Assembly (NCBI GenBank): GCA_934256595.1
Contig: CAKQOW010000004.1
Coordinates: 10,380 to 74,379 of the forward strand
Source: an uncultured Clostridia bacterium
GTDB lineage: Bacteria; Bacillota; Clostridia; Peptostreptococcales; Anaerovoracaceae
Direction of reading: 5' to 3'
Length of the DNA: 64,000 bases
Shown here: piece by piece, positions 41,209-49,623 of the stretch
Position numbering within the stretch: position 1 is the first letter of the stretch
Layout: every line of letters begins with the position of its first letter
Program-made: the position numbers and the translations under genes
Notes under the pieces: model-generated
Seen by the model: only the letters and a program-made list of their open reading frames with translations
The model's database searches: none
What the model was told of the DNA's origin: nothing

Positions 41209-41849
41209 AAAAAGAATACAGCCTGTTTCTGTTTCAGCTTAAAGGTATCAGGGGGCTGTTTGCAGTGCCTCTGATTGTGATGTTTATTCTTATTCCTCTG
41301 ATACTTATATTAACAATGAAAAAATATGATGAAATCGCATATGTGGAGGAGCGCTTTATAATACTCAGCCAGTATTTTGTGCCGATATTTTCAATATGGT
41401 GGATAGGCTTTTCATTTATAGACCTCATAGAGGGTGACGGAAATGAAGTCTATTATATAAATCACAGAATGAAGAACAAGCTGGTAATTATGTGGCTGGC
41501 GCTTTATCTGGCGATAATCGGAGCAGGCTATCTGATTGCCTCAATCTGGATTGAGAATATGGCGCTTGAATATGTAAGGATAGCCGTAAGCTGCTGCTTC
41601 TATGTCGGTATTATGTACTCATTTATGTATATATTCAGCTCTATGACCGCGGCATTCTTAGGCGTTGCCATATACTGGACGGAGTCTCTGTTTGGCAGCG
41701 GGATAAATATGGGAGTGCTGAATTGTCAGGTGGGTCTATCGGCTACTAGGGAACTGATTCTTCAGCATTATTCATGGATTATGCTTGCAGCAGTTATTTT
41801 GTATATTGCAGGCTATATATGTAATATGAAGAAACAGAAATTTGTCTAG
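41187..41849 (+). CDS. ABC-2-type permease-like membrane protein
   Basis: A 220-residue protein with about six membrane segments (FAVPLIVMFILIPLILIL, VPIFSIWWIGFSF, LVIMWLALYLAIIGAGYL and others) and a basic C-terminus (NMKKQKFV). It resembles a small ABC-2 permease subunit and probably pairs with the ATPase it overlaps. It has no recognised name. Its last 22 codons are echoed by a remnant at 43626. Confidence 0.75.
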   Translation: MRTGRNLKKEYSLFLFQLKGIRGLFAVPLIVMFILIPLILILTMKKYDEIAYVEERFIILSQYFVPIFSIWWIGFSFIDLIEGDGNEVYYINHRMKNKLVIMWLALYLAIIGAGYLIASIWIENMALEYVRIAVSCCFYVGIMYSFMYIFSSMTAAFLGVAIYWTESLFGSGINMGVLNCQVGLSATRELILQHYSWIMLAAVILYIAGYICNMKKQKFV

Positions 41850-41925
41850 GCATTACATATGAAGCTGTTTTGCAGGCGCTGCATCACGTTAATATAAAAT
41901 GCTTTAATATCAGGGAAATTGAACT

Positions 41926-43602
41926 ATGAAATTATACATTGAAGAACTTAAACGACTTAAAAAGAATAAACTGCTGTGGCTTGCGATACTCATATATACG
42001 CTGTATAATCTTATCAGTATTTACAGGTATGAGTGCTCTGTAATTGAGAACACTAATGGACTTGGTCCTACAAATCAGATACTGTTTCTGTGTCCGCAGA
42101 TATTCATACTGTATCTGGTGACAGGCTATGAGTTTCTGTCGGAGCAGTACAGAGCGGGAATTAATGAGAGCATTACTGCTACGGCGCGAGGCTGTACCGG
42201 CAGGAATGTATTTGCGGGTTTTATGGTAATGGTAAGCGTGCTTTTTGTAAATTACGCTTTGTTTGCAGGCCTTGACATTATTGTTACCAATGCGGGATTT
42301 GCCATAGATGATATTGCCGGAGTAAACAGAGTGGCGGATTTATATATAGTCAAGAGTCTTTTTATCAACGTCTTTTTGATAGGATTTATAGGAATATCTG
42401 CAGCTCTTGCTATTTCAAGGATACAAAAGAGAATAGCGGCATATGCGGTAATAATGGCGGTGATATTTGCATCGTCATACATGGTAAACGAAATAGCTAC
42501 TATGGTTATGATAATTACCGATTATGCTGTGAACCTGTTTGACCTGCTTGATATGTTTAATATTATGGTGCCGGGGCTAAGGCATATTCCTAATTGTGCC
42601 TTGGGTTTTTCTGAGATGACTTATCGGGTTTGTCTGATACTGTTCTGGAGCGCGCTGCTGATTACCATTTATCTGATAGCAGGAAGCATCAGAAAGCTTA
42701 CATTAAGAAATGCAGTATGCGTGATTGTGTGCATATGCTGCTTCATAGGATATGCGCTTCCGTCCTCAAGGGTTGATATGGGACTGAGCAGTACAGGCTC
42801 TGCTATGGCAGACCAGCACTACTATAATATTGCGGGATACAGGCTCAAAAATGAAGCCGGCGGGTTTGATGTTGACAGCTATACTATGGAGCTTGACACA
42901 AGGAGGCTTCTCAAGGCAAAGGTTACAATGAAAGTGTCAGAGTCACTTGAAGAATACAAATTTACACTGTCCCACAGCTATGACATCAGGGCTGTGTATG
43001 ACGAAAGCGGCAGAAGTATGAAATATGACCGGGACAAAGATGCTCTCACTGTTTACAGCAATGACGGCAATACGAAGCAGATAACGGTTGAATACCGGGG
43101 AGCAAATGAGGCATATTATTCGTGCTCGCAGGGAGTTAATTTAAGAGGGAGCTTCCCTTACTACCCTGTTGCGGGCTTCAGAAGCATTACAAGGGACGGA
43201 CAGATTATGAATGCGCTGTTTCTCGAGAAAGATGCGGATTTTGATGTATATATAAAGAGCTTCAAAAAGGTATATTCAAACCTTGAGGAAATAGAGAAAG
43301 GTCACTTTGCAGGCAAAAGCAACGGAGCCACACTTGTCAGCGGACTGTATACTTCAACTGAAAGGTATGGTGTCAGGATAGTTTATCCGCCTCTTTCCAG
43401 ATGGAACGATGAAAATCTTGATACAGTTGCAAAGGCTGCAGTCAAAGACGGATATGGAGAGAGTCAGATTTTCATAACACCGAATATGAACCGTCAGGAC
43501 GATGCGGTAAGCAAGGAACAGATAATTACAAGAAACTACTTTGAAACAGTAAAAAGCCTTGCTTTCTATAGAAATCAGGGCGGATACTGGGGAAAGGAAT
43601 AA
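41926..43602 (+). CDS. ABC-2-type permease with large extracytoplasmic domain (copy 2)
   Basis: A 558-residue paralogue of the gene at 38666, about 85% identical by eye and colinear throughout. Differences gather in the first outer loop (CSVIENTNGLGPTNQ) and near the end (SRWNDENLDTV). The stop codon of copy 1 (TAG after GGY) is TGG here, adding W-G-K-E. Both copies have the same upstream AATATCAGGGAAA block. It has no intact ATPase after it, so it may share the upstream one. Confidence 0.75.
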   Translation: MKLYIEELKRLKKNKLLWLAILIYTLYNLISIYRYECSVIENTNGLGPTNQILFLCPQIFILYLVTGYEFLSEQYRAGINESITATARGCTGRNVFAGFMVMVSVLFVNYALFAGLDIIVTNAGFAIDDIAGVNRVADLYIVKSLFINVFLIGFIGISAALAISRIQKRIAAYAVIMAVIFASSYMVNEIATMVMIITDYAVNLFDLLDMFNIMVPGLRHIPNCALGFSEMTYRVCLILFWSALLITIYLIAGSIRKLTLRNAVCVIVCICCFIGYALPSSRVDMGLSSTGSAMADQHYYNIAGYRLKNEAGGFDVDSYTMELDTRRLLKAKVTMKVSESLEEYKFTLSHSYDIRAVYDESGRSMKYDRDKDALTVYSNDGNTKQITVEYRGANEAYYSCSQGVNLRGSFPYYPVAGFRSITRDGQIMNALFLEKDADFDVYIKSFKKVYSNLEEIEKGHFAGKSNGATLVSGLYTSTERYGVRIVYPPLSRWNDENLDTVAKAAVKDGYGESQIFITPNMNRQDDAVSKEQIITRNYFETVKSLAFYRNQGGYWGKE

Positions 43603-43625
43603 TGGATAATACGAAAGGAAAGATT

Positions 43626-43694
43626 ATGCCTGCAGCCGCAGTGATTTTTGTCATAGGCTATATATGCAGCAGGCAAAAGCAGAGATTTGTCTGA
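43626..43694 (+). pseudogene. Deletion remnant: ATPase start codon fused to the permease tail
   Basis: After copy 2 of the permease the flank of the ATPase gene recurs (GAAAGGAAAGATTATG), but the frame continues as MPAAAVIFVIGYIC-SRQKQRFV, the tail of the small permease (MLAAVILYIAGYICN...). In copy 1 the sequence GATTATGCTTG occurs both at the ATPase start (ATG 40366) and inside the permease (ATG 41781). Recombination between these 11-base matches would remove 1415 bp and give exactly this remnant. Confidence 0.8.
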
Positions 43695-43773
43695 ACGAAA
43701 AATATATATGAGATAAGCTATAGAAAGACCTTGCCCGCAAATGAGCAAGGTCTGCTGGGTATTTATTATAAAT

Positions 43774-44703
43774 TTATCTGCATTTGTTAAGCAGCTGCTC
43801 CCACTTTCTGTCTATATAGCTCTGGGCCTCTTCTATCATCCATTCGCTGCCTTTTTTGAACATATGGCTGAATCGTCCCTGCAGCTTCAGAAACTCCTCA
43901 ACCGGCAGCTTCTTTTTCGGCTCATAGGTCAGGCGGTATACGCCGTCCTCAATTTCAAACAGAGGCCATACGCAGGTATCAACAGCCATTCTGCTGATAT
44001 GCGCTATGTCGGAAGCATTGTATCTCCAGCCTCTCGGACATGGTGACAGTACGTTGAGGAAATTTGCTCCCTCTGTATATATGGCCTTTCTGGCTTTTTC
44101 GTGCAGATCGCTCATATTGCCGATAAATGCAGTCTGCGCAACATAAGGCGAGCCGTGGGCGGCAATAATTGCCGTCAGATCCTTTTTGTTCTGCTGCTTG
44201 CCCGGCAGCTTGCTTCCTGCAGGAGATGTCGTGGCATTGGCAAATCTCGGAGTGGAGGAGGAGCGCTGTATGCCCGTATTCATATATGCCTCGTTGTCAT
44301 AGCATACATACACGAAATCGTGATTTCGCTCTATGGCTCCCGAAAGGGACTGCAGCCCTATATCGTAGGTACCGCCGTCACCGCCAAAAGCTATAACCTT
44401 GAAGTTCTCCTTTACCTTGCCTTTCTGCTGCAGCACCTTGTAGGCTGTTTCAACACCTGCGGCAGTTGCAGCGGCGTTTTCAAAGGCGCTGTGAATGAAG
44501 CTGTCCTCATAGGCGGTATACGGATACATAAAGGTTGATACCTCAAGACAGCTTGTAGCGTTTACAACAACGGCTTTATCTTCAGGCTCCAGCGCTCTCA
44601 GCACGCCTCTTACGGTTATACCTGCTCCGCAGCCGGCGCACAGCCTGTGACCGCCTGCGAGTCTTTCTTTTTTTTCTGATTCTTTTTTTAAGTTGTACGT
44701 CAT
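43774..44703 (-). CDS. 2-oxoacid:ferredoxin oxidoreductase, beta (TPP) subunit
   Basis: A 309-residue subunit with the cluster-binding LCAGCGAG, the TPP motif FGGDGGTYDIGLQSLSGA and NEAYMNTGIQRSSSTP, and a late cluster cysteine in LSPCPRGW. The start at 44703 (MTYNLKK) is set by AGGTGTAAGG; it overlaps the alpha stop region. The sequence is closest to pyruvate/branched-chain 2-oxoacid oxidoreductases. The enzyme runs either way between 2-oxoacid + CoA and acyl-CoA + CO2 with ferredoxin. Confidence 0.9.
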   Translation of the reverse strand: MTYNLKKESEKKERLAGGHRLCAGCGAGITVRGVLRALEPEDKAVVVNATSCLEVSTFMYPYTAYEDSFIHSAFENAAATAAGVETAYKVLQQKGKVKENFKVIAFGGDGGTYDIGLQSLSGAIERNHDFVYVCYDNEAYMNTGIQRSSSTPRFANATTSPAGSKLPGKQQNKKDLTAIIAAHGSPYVAQTAFIGNMSDLHEKARKAIYTEGANFLNVLSPCPRGWRYNASDIAHISRMAVDTCVWPLFEIEDGVYRLTYEPKKKLPVEEFLKLQGRFSHMFKKGSEWMIEEAQSYIDRKWEQLLNKCR

Positions 44704-44707
44704 AACC

Positions 44708-45979
44708 TTACACCTCATATTTCTCTTTGTCTTTGCCGTATGTTCTGGCGGCGCCTCTGTGGTATTCCTCTTTCATCATGCGCTGGTCGGCATCTATGTA
44801 TCTGGAGTCCCTTACTCCGACATATCTGTATACATCGCCCGGATCATCCTCATCTATAATGTCGTAAAGATCCTGATATATATCATAATAATCCTCAACC
44901 CGTATATCTCTGCCGCCAAGACCGTAGATATAGTTTACGGCATAAGGTCTGTCAGGCAGATCGTAAAGGGAGCTTCTTGCCTCATTGAACAGCGGCCCGC
45001 CGCTGTTTGAAAAGCTCTCGGCCTTGTCCATTATGGCGACTGCCTTTACCTTGCACATTGCAGCGGCAAGAGGTCTTCTCGGAAACGGTCTGAACACGCG
45101 CAGCTTGATAAGCCCTACCTTGCGGCCCTCTGCGCGGAGCCTGTCAACAGCCTCCTTGCCTGTGCCTGCGCTTGAGCCCATAACAACGAGGGCAACATCG
45201 GCATCGTCCATCATATATTCCTCAAAAAATCTGTATTTGCGTCCTGTAAGCTTTTCGTAGGCTTTGCCTATCTCAAGTATCACGGGCATTGAGTCTTTCA
45301 TAGCCTGCGCCTGCGCTCTTTTTACTTCCATATAATACGGGGAGGTTCCGTAAGGACCGACCGCCAGAGGATTTTCACTGTTTAACAGGAAGTTGTCAGG
45401 CTCGTATTCCCCGACAAAGGCTTTGACCTTTTCGTCCTCAAGCAGCTCTATATTTGACACGCCGTGACTTGTAATAAAGCCGTCCTGACAGGCCATAACC
45501 GGAAGTCTGCATTTTTCGGCAATCAGAACCGCCTGTATGAAATTATCATAGGCCTCCTGATTTGTTTCGGCATACATCTGTATCCAGCCCGAATCTCTTG
45601 CACCCATTGAGTCGGAATGGTCGTTGTTTATATTGATAGGCCCCGACAGCGCTCTGTTTACTACAGACATAACTATAGGAAGCCTCATGGAAGCCGATAC
45701 ATAAAGCAGCTCCCACATATATGCAAGTCCGCAGGAGGAGGTTGCCGTCATCGCTCTTGCCCCTGCGGCGGAAGCGCCTATGCAGGTTGACATTGCGCTG
45801 TGCTCTGACTCGACGGGGATAAAGCCTGTATCCACAAGACCGTCAGCCACATAGCCTGAAAAATATTCGGGAATTTCTGTTGACGGTGTAATAGGGAAAG
45901 CACCCACAACATCGGGATTTATCTGCCTCATAGCTATAGCTACTGCTTCATTTCCTGATTTTCTCTCTCTTACAGCCAT
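44708..45979 (-). CDS. 2-oxoacid:ferredoxin oxidoreductase, alpha subunit
   Basis: A 423-residue subunit with the core start SGNEAVAIAMRQINPDVVGAFPITPSTEIPE and the substrate-site TATSSCGLAYMWE. Domain II motifs IKLRVFRPFPRRPLAAAM and MDKAESFSNSGGPLF are present. It is the third gene of a gamma-delta-alpha-beta operon, the four-subunit layout of Por/Vor enzymes. Which 2-oxoacid is used is not clear from the sequence. Confidence 0.9.
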   Translation of the reverse strand: MAVRERKSGNEAVAIAMRQINPDVVGAFPITPSTEIPEYFSGYVADGLVDTGFIPVESEHSAMSTCIGASAAGARAMTATSSCGLAYMWELLYVSASMRLPIVMSVVNRALSGPININNDHSDSMGARDSGWIQMYAETNQEAYDNFIQAVLIAEKCRLPVMACQDGFITSHGVSNIELLEDEKVKAFVGEYEPDNFLLNSENPLAVGPYGTSPYYMEVKRAQAQAMKDSMPVILEIGKAYEKLTGRKYRFFEEYMMDDADVALVVMGSSAGTGKEAVDRLRAEGRKVGLIKLRVFRPFPRRPLAAAMCKVKAVAIMDKAESFSNSGGPLFNEARSSLYDLPDRPYAVNYIYGLGGRDIRVEDYYDIYQDLYDIIDEDDPGDVYRYVGVRDSRYIDADQRMMKEEYHRGAARTYGKDKEKYEV

Positions 45980-46288
45980 TTATTCTCCCTCCTTAACCAT
46001 AATGATTGCGCCGAAAGGACATACCTTCGCGCATATGCCGCAGCCCTTGCAGTGCATAAAATCAAAGTCAAGCCTTTTGCCGTCCTTAACAGGAATCGAG
46101 CTGTCGGGACAGTAAGGGAAGCACAGCATACAGTGTCTGCATTTGGCCTCATCGAATACAGGGCGGTCCACACGCCATTCGCCGGTGTTGACAAGTTTTG
46201 AGGTTGCGCCCTCATATATCTCGGCGCCTGTGGTAAGCTCCTGCCATGTTGATTTTTCATTTATATCTACAGCTTTTGTTTTTATCAT
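45980..46288 (-). CDS. 2-oxoacid:ferredoxin oxidoreductase, delta (ferredoxin) subunit
   Basis: A 102-residue two-[4Fe-4S] ferredoxin-like subunit. The clusters are bound by CRHCMLCFPYCPD and CKGCGICAKVCPF. It abuts alpha with no gap and follows gamma by one base. It passes electrons between the catalytic cluster and external ferredoxin. Confidence 0.93.
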   Translation of the reverse strand: MIKTKAVDINEKSTWQELTTGAEIYEGATSKLVNTGEWRVDRPVFDEAKCRHCMLCFPYCPDSSIPVKDGKRLDFDFMHCKGCGICAKVCPFGAIIMVKEGE

Positions 46289-46289
46289 T

Positions 46290-46868
46290 TTAAACTACCT
46301 CCGCAAGTGTGGCCTTGAGAGCCCTCATATTACCCTCGACTATTTCGGGTTTGCCCGGAAACTTGTGTCTGAAAGACTCCTCCATATCTCTGATGAACTG
46401 CTCCTGTCTGATTACTCCGCTGACCTTTACAGCGGCTGCAAGCATCGGAGTGTTTGGAAAATATCTGCCAAGAGCCTCCTCCGAAATCCTTTTTGCGTCT
46501 ACCGTATATATAGGGCCTTTGTATTCCTCAAGCAGCTCGCCTCTTATCTCCTCTGAGGATTTGTTGGTGTTTATGATAAGAGCGCCGTCCCTGCTCAGTC
46601 CCTTTGTAACATTTACAGAGCCCAGCAGGGTTTCGTCCACCACTACCACATAGTCCGGAAAATATATATTTGAATGTACCTTGCAGTGTGAATCGGCTAT
46701 TCTGTTGTAGGCCGTAATCGGCGCGCCCATTCGCTCAGGACCGTATTCGGGAAATCCCTGAACGTCCTTGCCCGAGTTAAAGGCTGCCTCTGCAAGAAAC
46801 AGGCAGGCTGTCTTGGCTCCCTGTCCGCCTCTGCCGTGCCATCTGAATTCAACCATATTATCTGCCAT
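46290..46868 (-). CDS. 2-oxoacid:ferredoxin oxidoreductase, gamma subunit
   Basis: A 192-residue subunit with the signature EFRWHGRGGQGAKTACLFLA, FPEYGPERMGAP and the C-terminal CoA-region helices. It is the first gene after a T-box leader. AGGAGG precedes the ATG at 46868. Confidence 0.93.
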   Translation of the reverse strand: MADNMVEFRWHGRGGQGAKTACLFLAEAAFNSGKDVQGFPEYGPERMGAPITAYNRIADSHCKVHSNIYFPDYVVVVDETLLGSVNVTKGLSRDGALIINTNKSSEEIRGELLEEYKGPIYTVDAKRISEEALGRYFPNTPMLAAAVKVSGVIRQEQFIRDMEESFRHKFPGKPEIVEGNMRALKATLAEVV

Positions 46869-46886
46869 ATCAATTACCTCCTAAAT

Positions 46887-47148
46887 AAAAACTCTCTGCC
46901 CCGTAATGGGACAGAGAGGTAAATCTCTGCTATACCACCCAATACAAGTGCAGCATACAAACATATGCCTTCTCTGTTACGGGAGAACCCGTCAGAGCCT
47001 ACTTTAAAAACAATTTCGGTCTGCAACTCAGGAGTGATTTTCGTATTCCGGCTTTCTTGTACCGGGCTCTCACTGTCTCCGGCTCGCTGTGAGCTCTGTC
47101 TGGAATATTACTCTCTCCGTCAAAGTCTTTGGTATTGAATTATTGATT
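46887..47148 (-). promoter_or_regulatory. T-box riboswitch, probable AUC (Ile) specifier, before the oxidoreductase operon
   Basis: Reverse-strand T-box sequence TTGGGTGGTATAGC (around 46932-46940) is followed by a terminator (CTCTCTG...CAGAGAG, TTTTT; 46887-46919). Stem I shows GGAG/CTCC, AGTA and the 3' side CGAAAATCA. Read with one spare A, the specifier is ATC followed by A (47036-47038), Ile; strictly in register it would be AAT (Asn). The bulge TGGT demands discriminator A, which tRNA-Ile has and bacterial tRNA-Asn (G) lacks, so Ile is preferred. Confidence 0.75.
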
Positions 47149-47155
47149 TACATAT

Positions 47156-47184
47156 ACCTTAAACCATACAGAGTGGCTTGTCAA
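47156..47184 (-). promoter_or_regulatory. Promoter of the T-box/oxidoreductase operon
   Basis: Reverse strand TTGACA (47179-47184), 17 bp, weak -10 TAAGGT (47156-47161). Confidence 0.5.
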
Positions 47185-47263
47185 GAATAAATTGTGACAA
47201 AACAACAAAAAAATCTAAAAAAGTTTGTGCGTATGGATTAATGAAAAAGGCAAGTCGTGTGAG

Positions 47264-47291
47264 AATTTTCAGATAAAATTTTCTGCTATAT
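47264..47291 (+). promoter_or_regulatory. Overlapping CodY-like boxes upstream of ilvB
   Basis: AATTTTCAGATAAAA (47264-47278) matches the CodY consensus at 12 of 15 positions; an overlapping AATTTTCTGCTATAT (47277-47291) matches at 11. Overlapping weak boxes are usual for CodY. They lie 80-110 bp upstream of the ilvB promoter. Confidence 0.5.
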
Positions 47292-47371
47292 ATAAATTGT
47301 AGAAAAAAAGACGAAAGTGCGGCAGAAGTGAAAAAAATGCAAAAAACTATAATTAAAACACAAAAAAACGG

Positions 47372-47400
47372 TTGACTTTTTGTTGCGAGTAAATAATAAT
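47372..47400 (+). promoter_or_regulatory. ilv operon promoter
   Basis: TTGACT (47372-47377), then TAATAAT about 16-17 bp on, with the ilvB start 37 bp downstream. No T-box or leader peptide is present, unlike leu. Confidence 0.55.
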
Positions 47401-47436
47401 TATAGATGTCAAATGAAATTATGAGGAGGAAAAGGC

Positions 47437-49104
47437 ATGAAGATGACGGGTGCGGAAATGGCAGTAGAGATATTGCTTGAGCATAATGTAGACACTATAT
47501 TCGGCTATCCCGGCGGTGCGGCACTGTTCATATATGATGCGCTGTACAAATACAAAGACAGAATAAAACACGTACTTACAGCTCACGAACAGGGTGCTTC
47601 ACACGCTGCTGACGGATATGCAAGATCAACGGGGAAAACAGGCGTCGTCCTAGCTACAAGCGGACCGGGAGCAACCAATCTGGTCACAGGAATAGCGACG
47701 GCGTATATGGACAGCATTCCTATGGTCATTATTACTGCAAATGTTGCAAACAGCCTGATAGGCCGAGACGCATTTCAGGAAACCTGTATAACAGGCATTA
47801 CATTCCCTGTTACCAAACACAGTTACTTTGTAAACAGGACAGACGAGCTGGCAGACGCCCTCAGAAATGCCTTCAGAATAGCAAATGAGGGAAGAAAGGG
47901 CCCTGTTCTTGTAGACATCACCAAGGACGTTACGGGAGCAATGGTTGATTACCAGCCGGCGCCTAACTGCGAACTCAAAAAAGTGCGGCCGGAGGAGCTT
48001 GACAAAAAAATAGCCTCGTTTGCAAAATATATAAACAAGGCGGAGAAGCCGGTGCTTTACTTAGGCGGCGGCGTTATTGCCTCAGAGGCTTCCGAAGAGG
48101 TTATGCGTCTTATGGAAAAGGCCGATATTCCGGCAGTAAATTCCATGATGGCGGCGGGAGCGGTTCCGGTTACAGACCACAGATCATTCGGAATGCTGGG
48201 AATGCACGGTTCCTATGCAGCCAACAAATGCATTGCAGAGGCGGATCTGGTGCTTGCGGTAGGCACAAGGTTCAGCGACAGAGTTGCGCTTAACCCTAAG
48301 AAATTCGCATCAAAGGCAAAAATACTTCAGATTGATATAGATAAGAGTGAGGTAAGCAAAAACGTTACAGTAAATGATGCCATAGTAGGCGACTGCAGGG
48401 AGGTCTTAGAGGAGCTCATTCCTGAAATACAGTCTGCGGACCATTCAGAATGGATAGCGCAGATTAACAGATGGAATCAAGAGCATCCGCTTAAGATTAC
48501 AGGCTATGACGATGTGCTTAATCCTCAGCAGATAATCCGGACCGTATGTGACAGGGCCGGAGAGGATGCAATATATGTTACAGACGTGGGACAGCATCAG
48601 ATGTGGTCGGCGCAGTACATAAACCACCAGAAGCCAAGACACTTCCTTACAAGCGGAGGCCTTGGAACCATGGGCTTCGGATACGGAGCTGCCATAGGCG
48701 CTCAGTTTGGAAATCAGGACAAGAGAGTTATTCACTTCACAGGCGACGGCTCTTTCCATATGAATTTAAACGAGGCGTGTACGGCGGTATCAAACAGCCT
48801 GCCGATTATAACCGTTATAATGAACAACAGCGTGCTGGGTATGGTATACCAGTGGCAGACAGACTTCTACGGCGGCAGATACTCTCAGACAACTCCTGAG
48901 AGAAAAACAGACTTCGTGAAGCTGATTGAAGCTTTCGGAGGCACAGGCTACAGAGCTGAAACCTACGATGAATTCTGTCAGGTTCTCGACAAAGCATTTA
49001 AAGCAGAGGGTCCTGTATGGATTGACTGCCGTATTGTACAGAACGAAAAGGTTCTTCCGATGATACCTAACGGAATGACCGTTGAAGATTCTATATTTGA
49101 ATAG
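47437..49104 (+). CDS. ilvB: Acetolactate synthase large subunit
   Basis: A 555-residue TPP/FAD enzyme making 2-acetolactate or 2-aceto-2-hydroxybutyrate, first common step to Val, Leu and Ile. Motifs are FGYPGGAALFIYDAL, HEQGASHAADGYARSTGK, GRDAFQE and the TPP/Mg site HFTGDGSFHMNLNE with NNSVLGMVYQWQ. Normal length. TGAGGAGG precedes the start. It opens the ilvBNCDE operon. Confidence 0.97.
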   Translation: MKMTGAEMAVEILLEHNVDTIFGYPGGAALFIYDALYKYKDRIKHVLTAHEQGASHAADGYARSTGKTGVVLATSGPGATNLVTGIATAYMDSIPMVIITANVANSLIGRDAFQETCITGITFPVTKHSYFVNRTDELADALRNAFRIANEGRKGPVLVDITKDVTGAMVDYQPAPNCELKKVRPEELDKKIASFAKYINKAEKPVLYLGGGVIASEASEEVMRLMEKADIPAVNSMMAAGAVPVTDHRSFGMLGMHGSYAANKCIAEADLVLAVGTRFSDRVALNPKKFASKAKILQIDIDKSEVSKNVTVNDAIVGDCREVLEELIPEIQSADHSEWIAQINRWNQEHPLKITGYDDVLNPQQIIRTVCDRAGEDAIYVTDVGQHQMWSAQYINHQKPRHFLTSGGLGTMGFGYGAAIGAQFGNQDKRVIHFTGDGSFHMNLNEACTAVSNSLPIITVIMNNSVLGMVYQWQTDFYGGRYSQTTPERKTDFVKLIEAFGGTGYRAETYDEFCQVLDKAFKAEGPVWIDCRIVQNEKVLPMIPNGMTVEDSIFE

Positions 49105-49121
49105 AAAGAGAGGAGATGTCT

Positions 49122-49595
49122 ATGAAAAGAGAAGTAGTCAGCATATATGTTGATAACAAGGCAAATGTCCTTTCAAGAGTTGTAAGTCTTTACGGCAGAA
49201 GAGGATTTAACATTGATTCGCTTACGGTATCTGCAACCAACAACCCTGATGTATCACGAATAACCATTGTGTTTACGGGAGATACGATTACGGTTCAGCA
49301 GATAGTGTCGCAGACCGAGAAGCTGGAGGTTGTCAGAGGCATCAAGCTCCTTGACAAAAAAGAAAGCTTTTTCAGAGAACTTCTGATGATCAAGATAAAC
49401 GCCGGCAAGGAGCAGCGCAGCGAGATTAAGGAAATCGTCGATATCTACAGAGCAAAGATTATAAATCTCACAAAGGAAACAATAGTTTTAGAGATAACAG
49501 GAAGCCCCGACAAGCTGGACGGATTCCTGGATATGCTCTCGGATTATGAAATAGTTGATATATGCAGAACCGGTATTACCGGTATCGAAAAATAA
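49122..49595 (+). CDS. ilvN: Acetolactate synthase small (regulatory) subunit
   Basis: A 157-residue regulatory subunit: an N-terminal ACT domain (VSIYVDNKANVLSRVVSLYGRRGFNIDSLTV, in part) that binds valine for feedback control, and a C-terminal ALS_ss_C domain (RELLMIKIN to the end). ATG 49122 is favoured over 49116 because AGAGAGGAG is then well spaced. Confidence 0.95.
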   Translation: MKREVVSIYVDNKANVLSRVVSLYGRRGFNIDSLTVSATNNPDVSRITIVFTGDTITVQQIVSQTEKLEVVRGIKLLDKKESFFRELLMIKINAGKEQRSEIKEIVDIYRAKIINLTKETIVLEITGSPDKLDGFLDMLSDYEIVDICRTGITGIEK

Positions 49596-49623
49596 AGTAT
49601 AAAAAGAAAAGGAGAACAGAACA

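Noticed and set aside
47036..47040. Reading the second T-box specifier as AAU (Asn)
   Set aside because: It fits the strict register, but bulge UGGU needs a tRNA with discriminator A, bacterial tRNA-Asn has G, and U-ending specifiers are rare. Kept only as an alternative.
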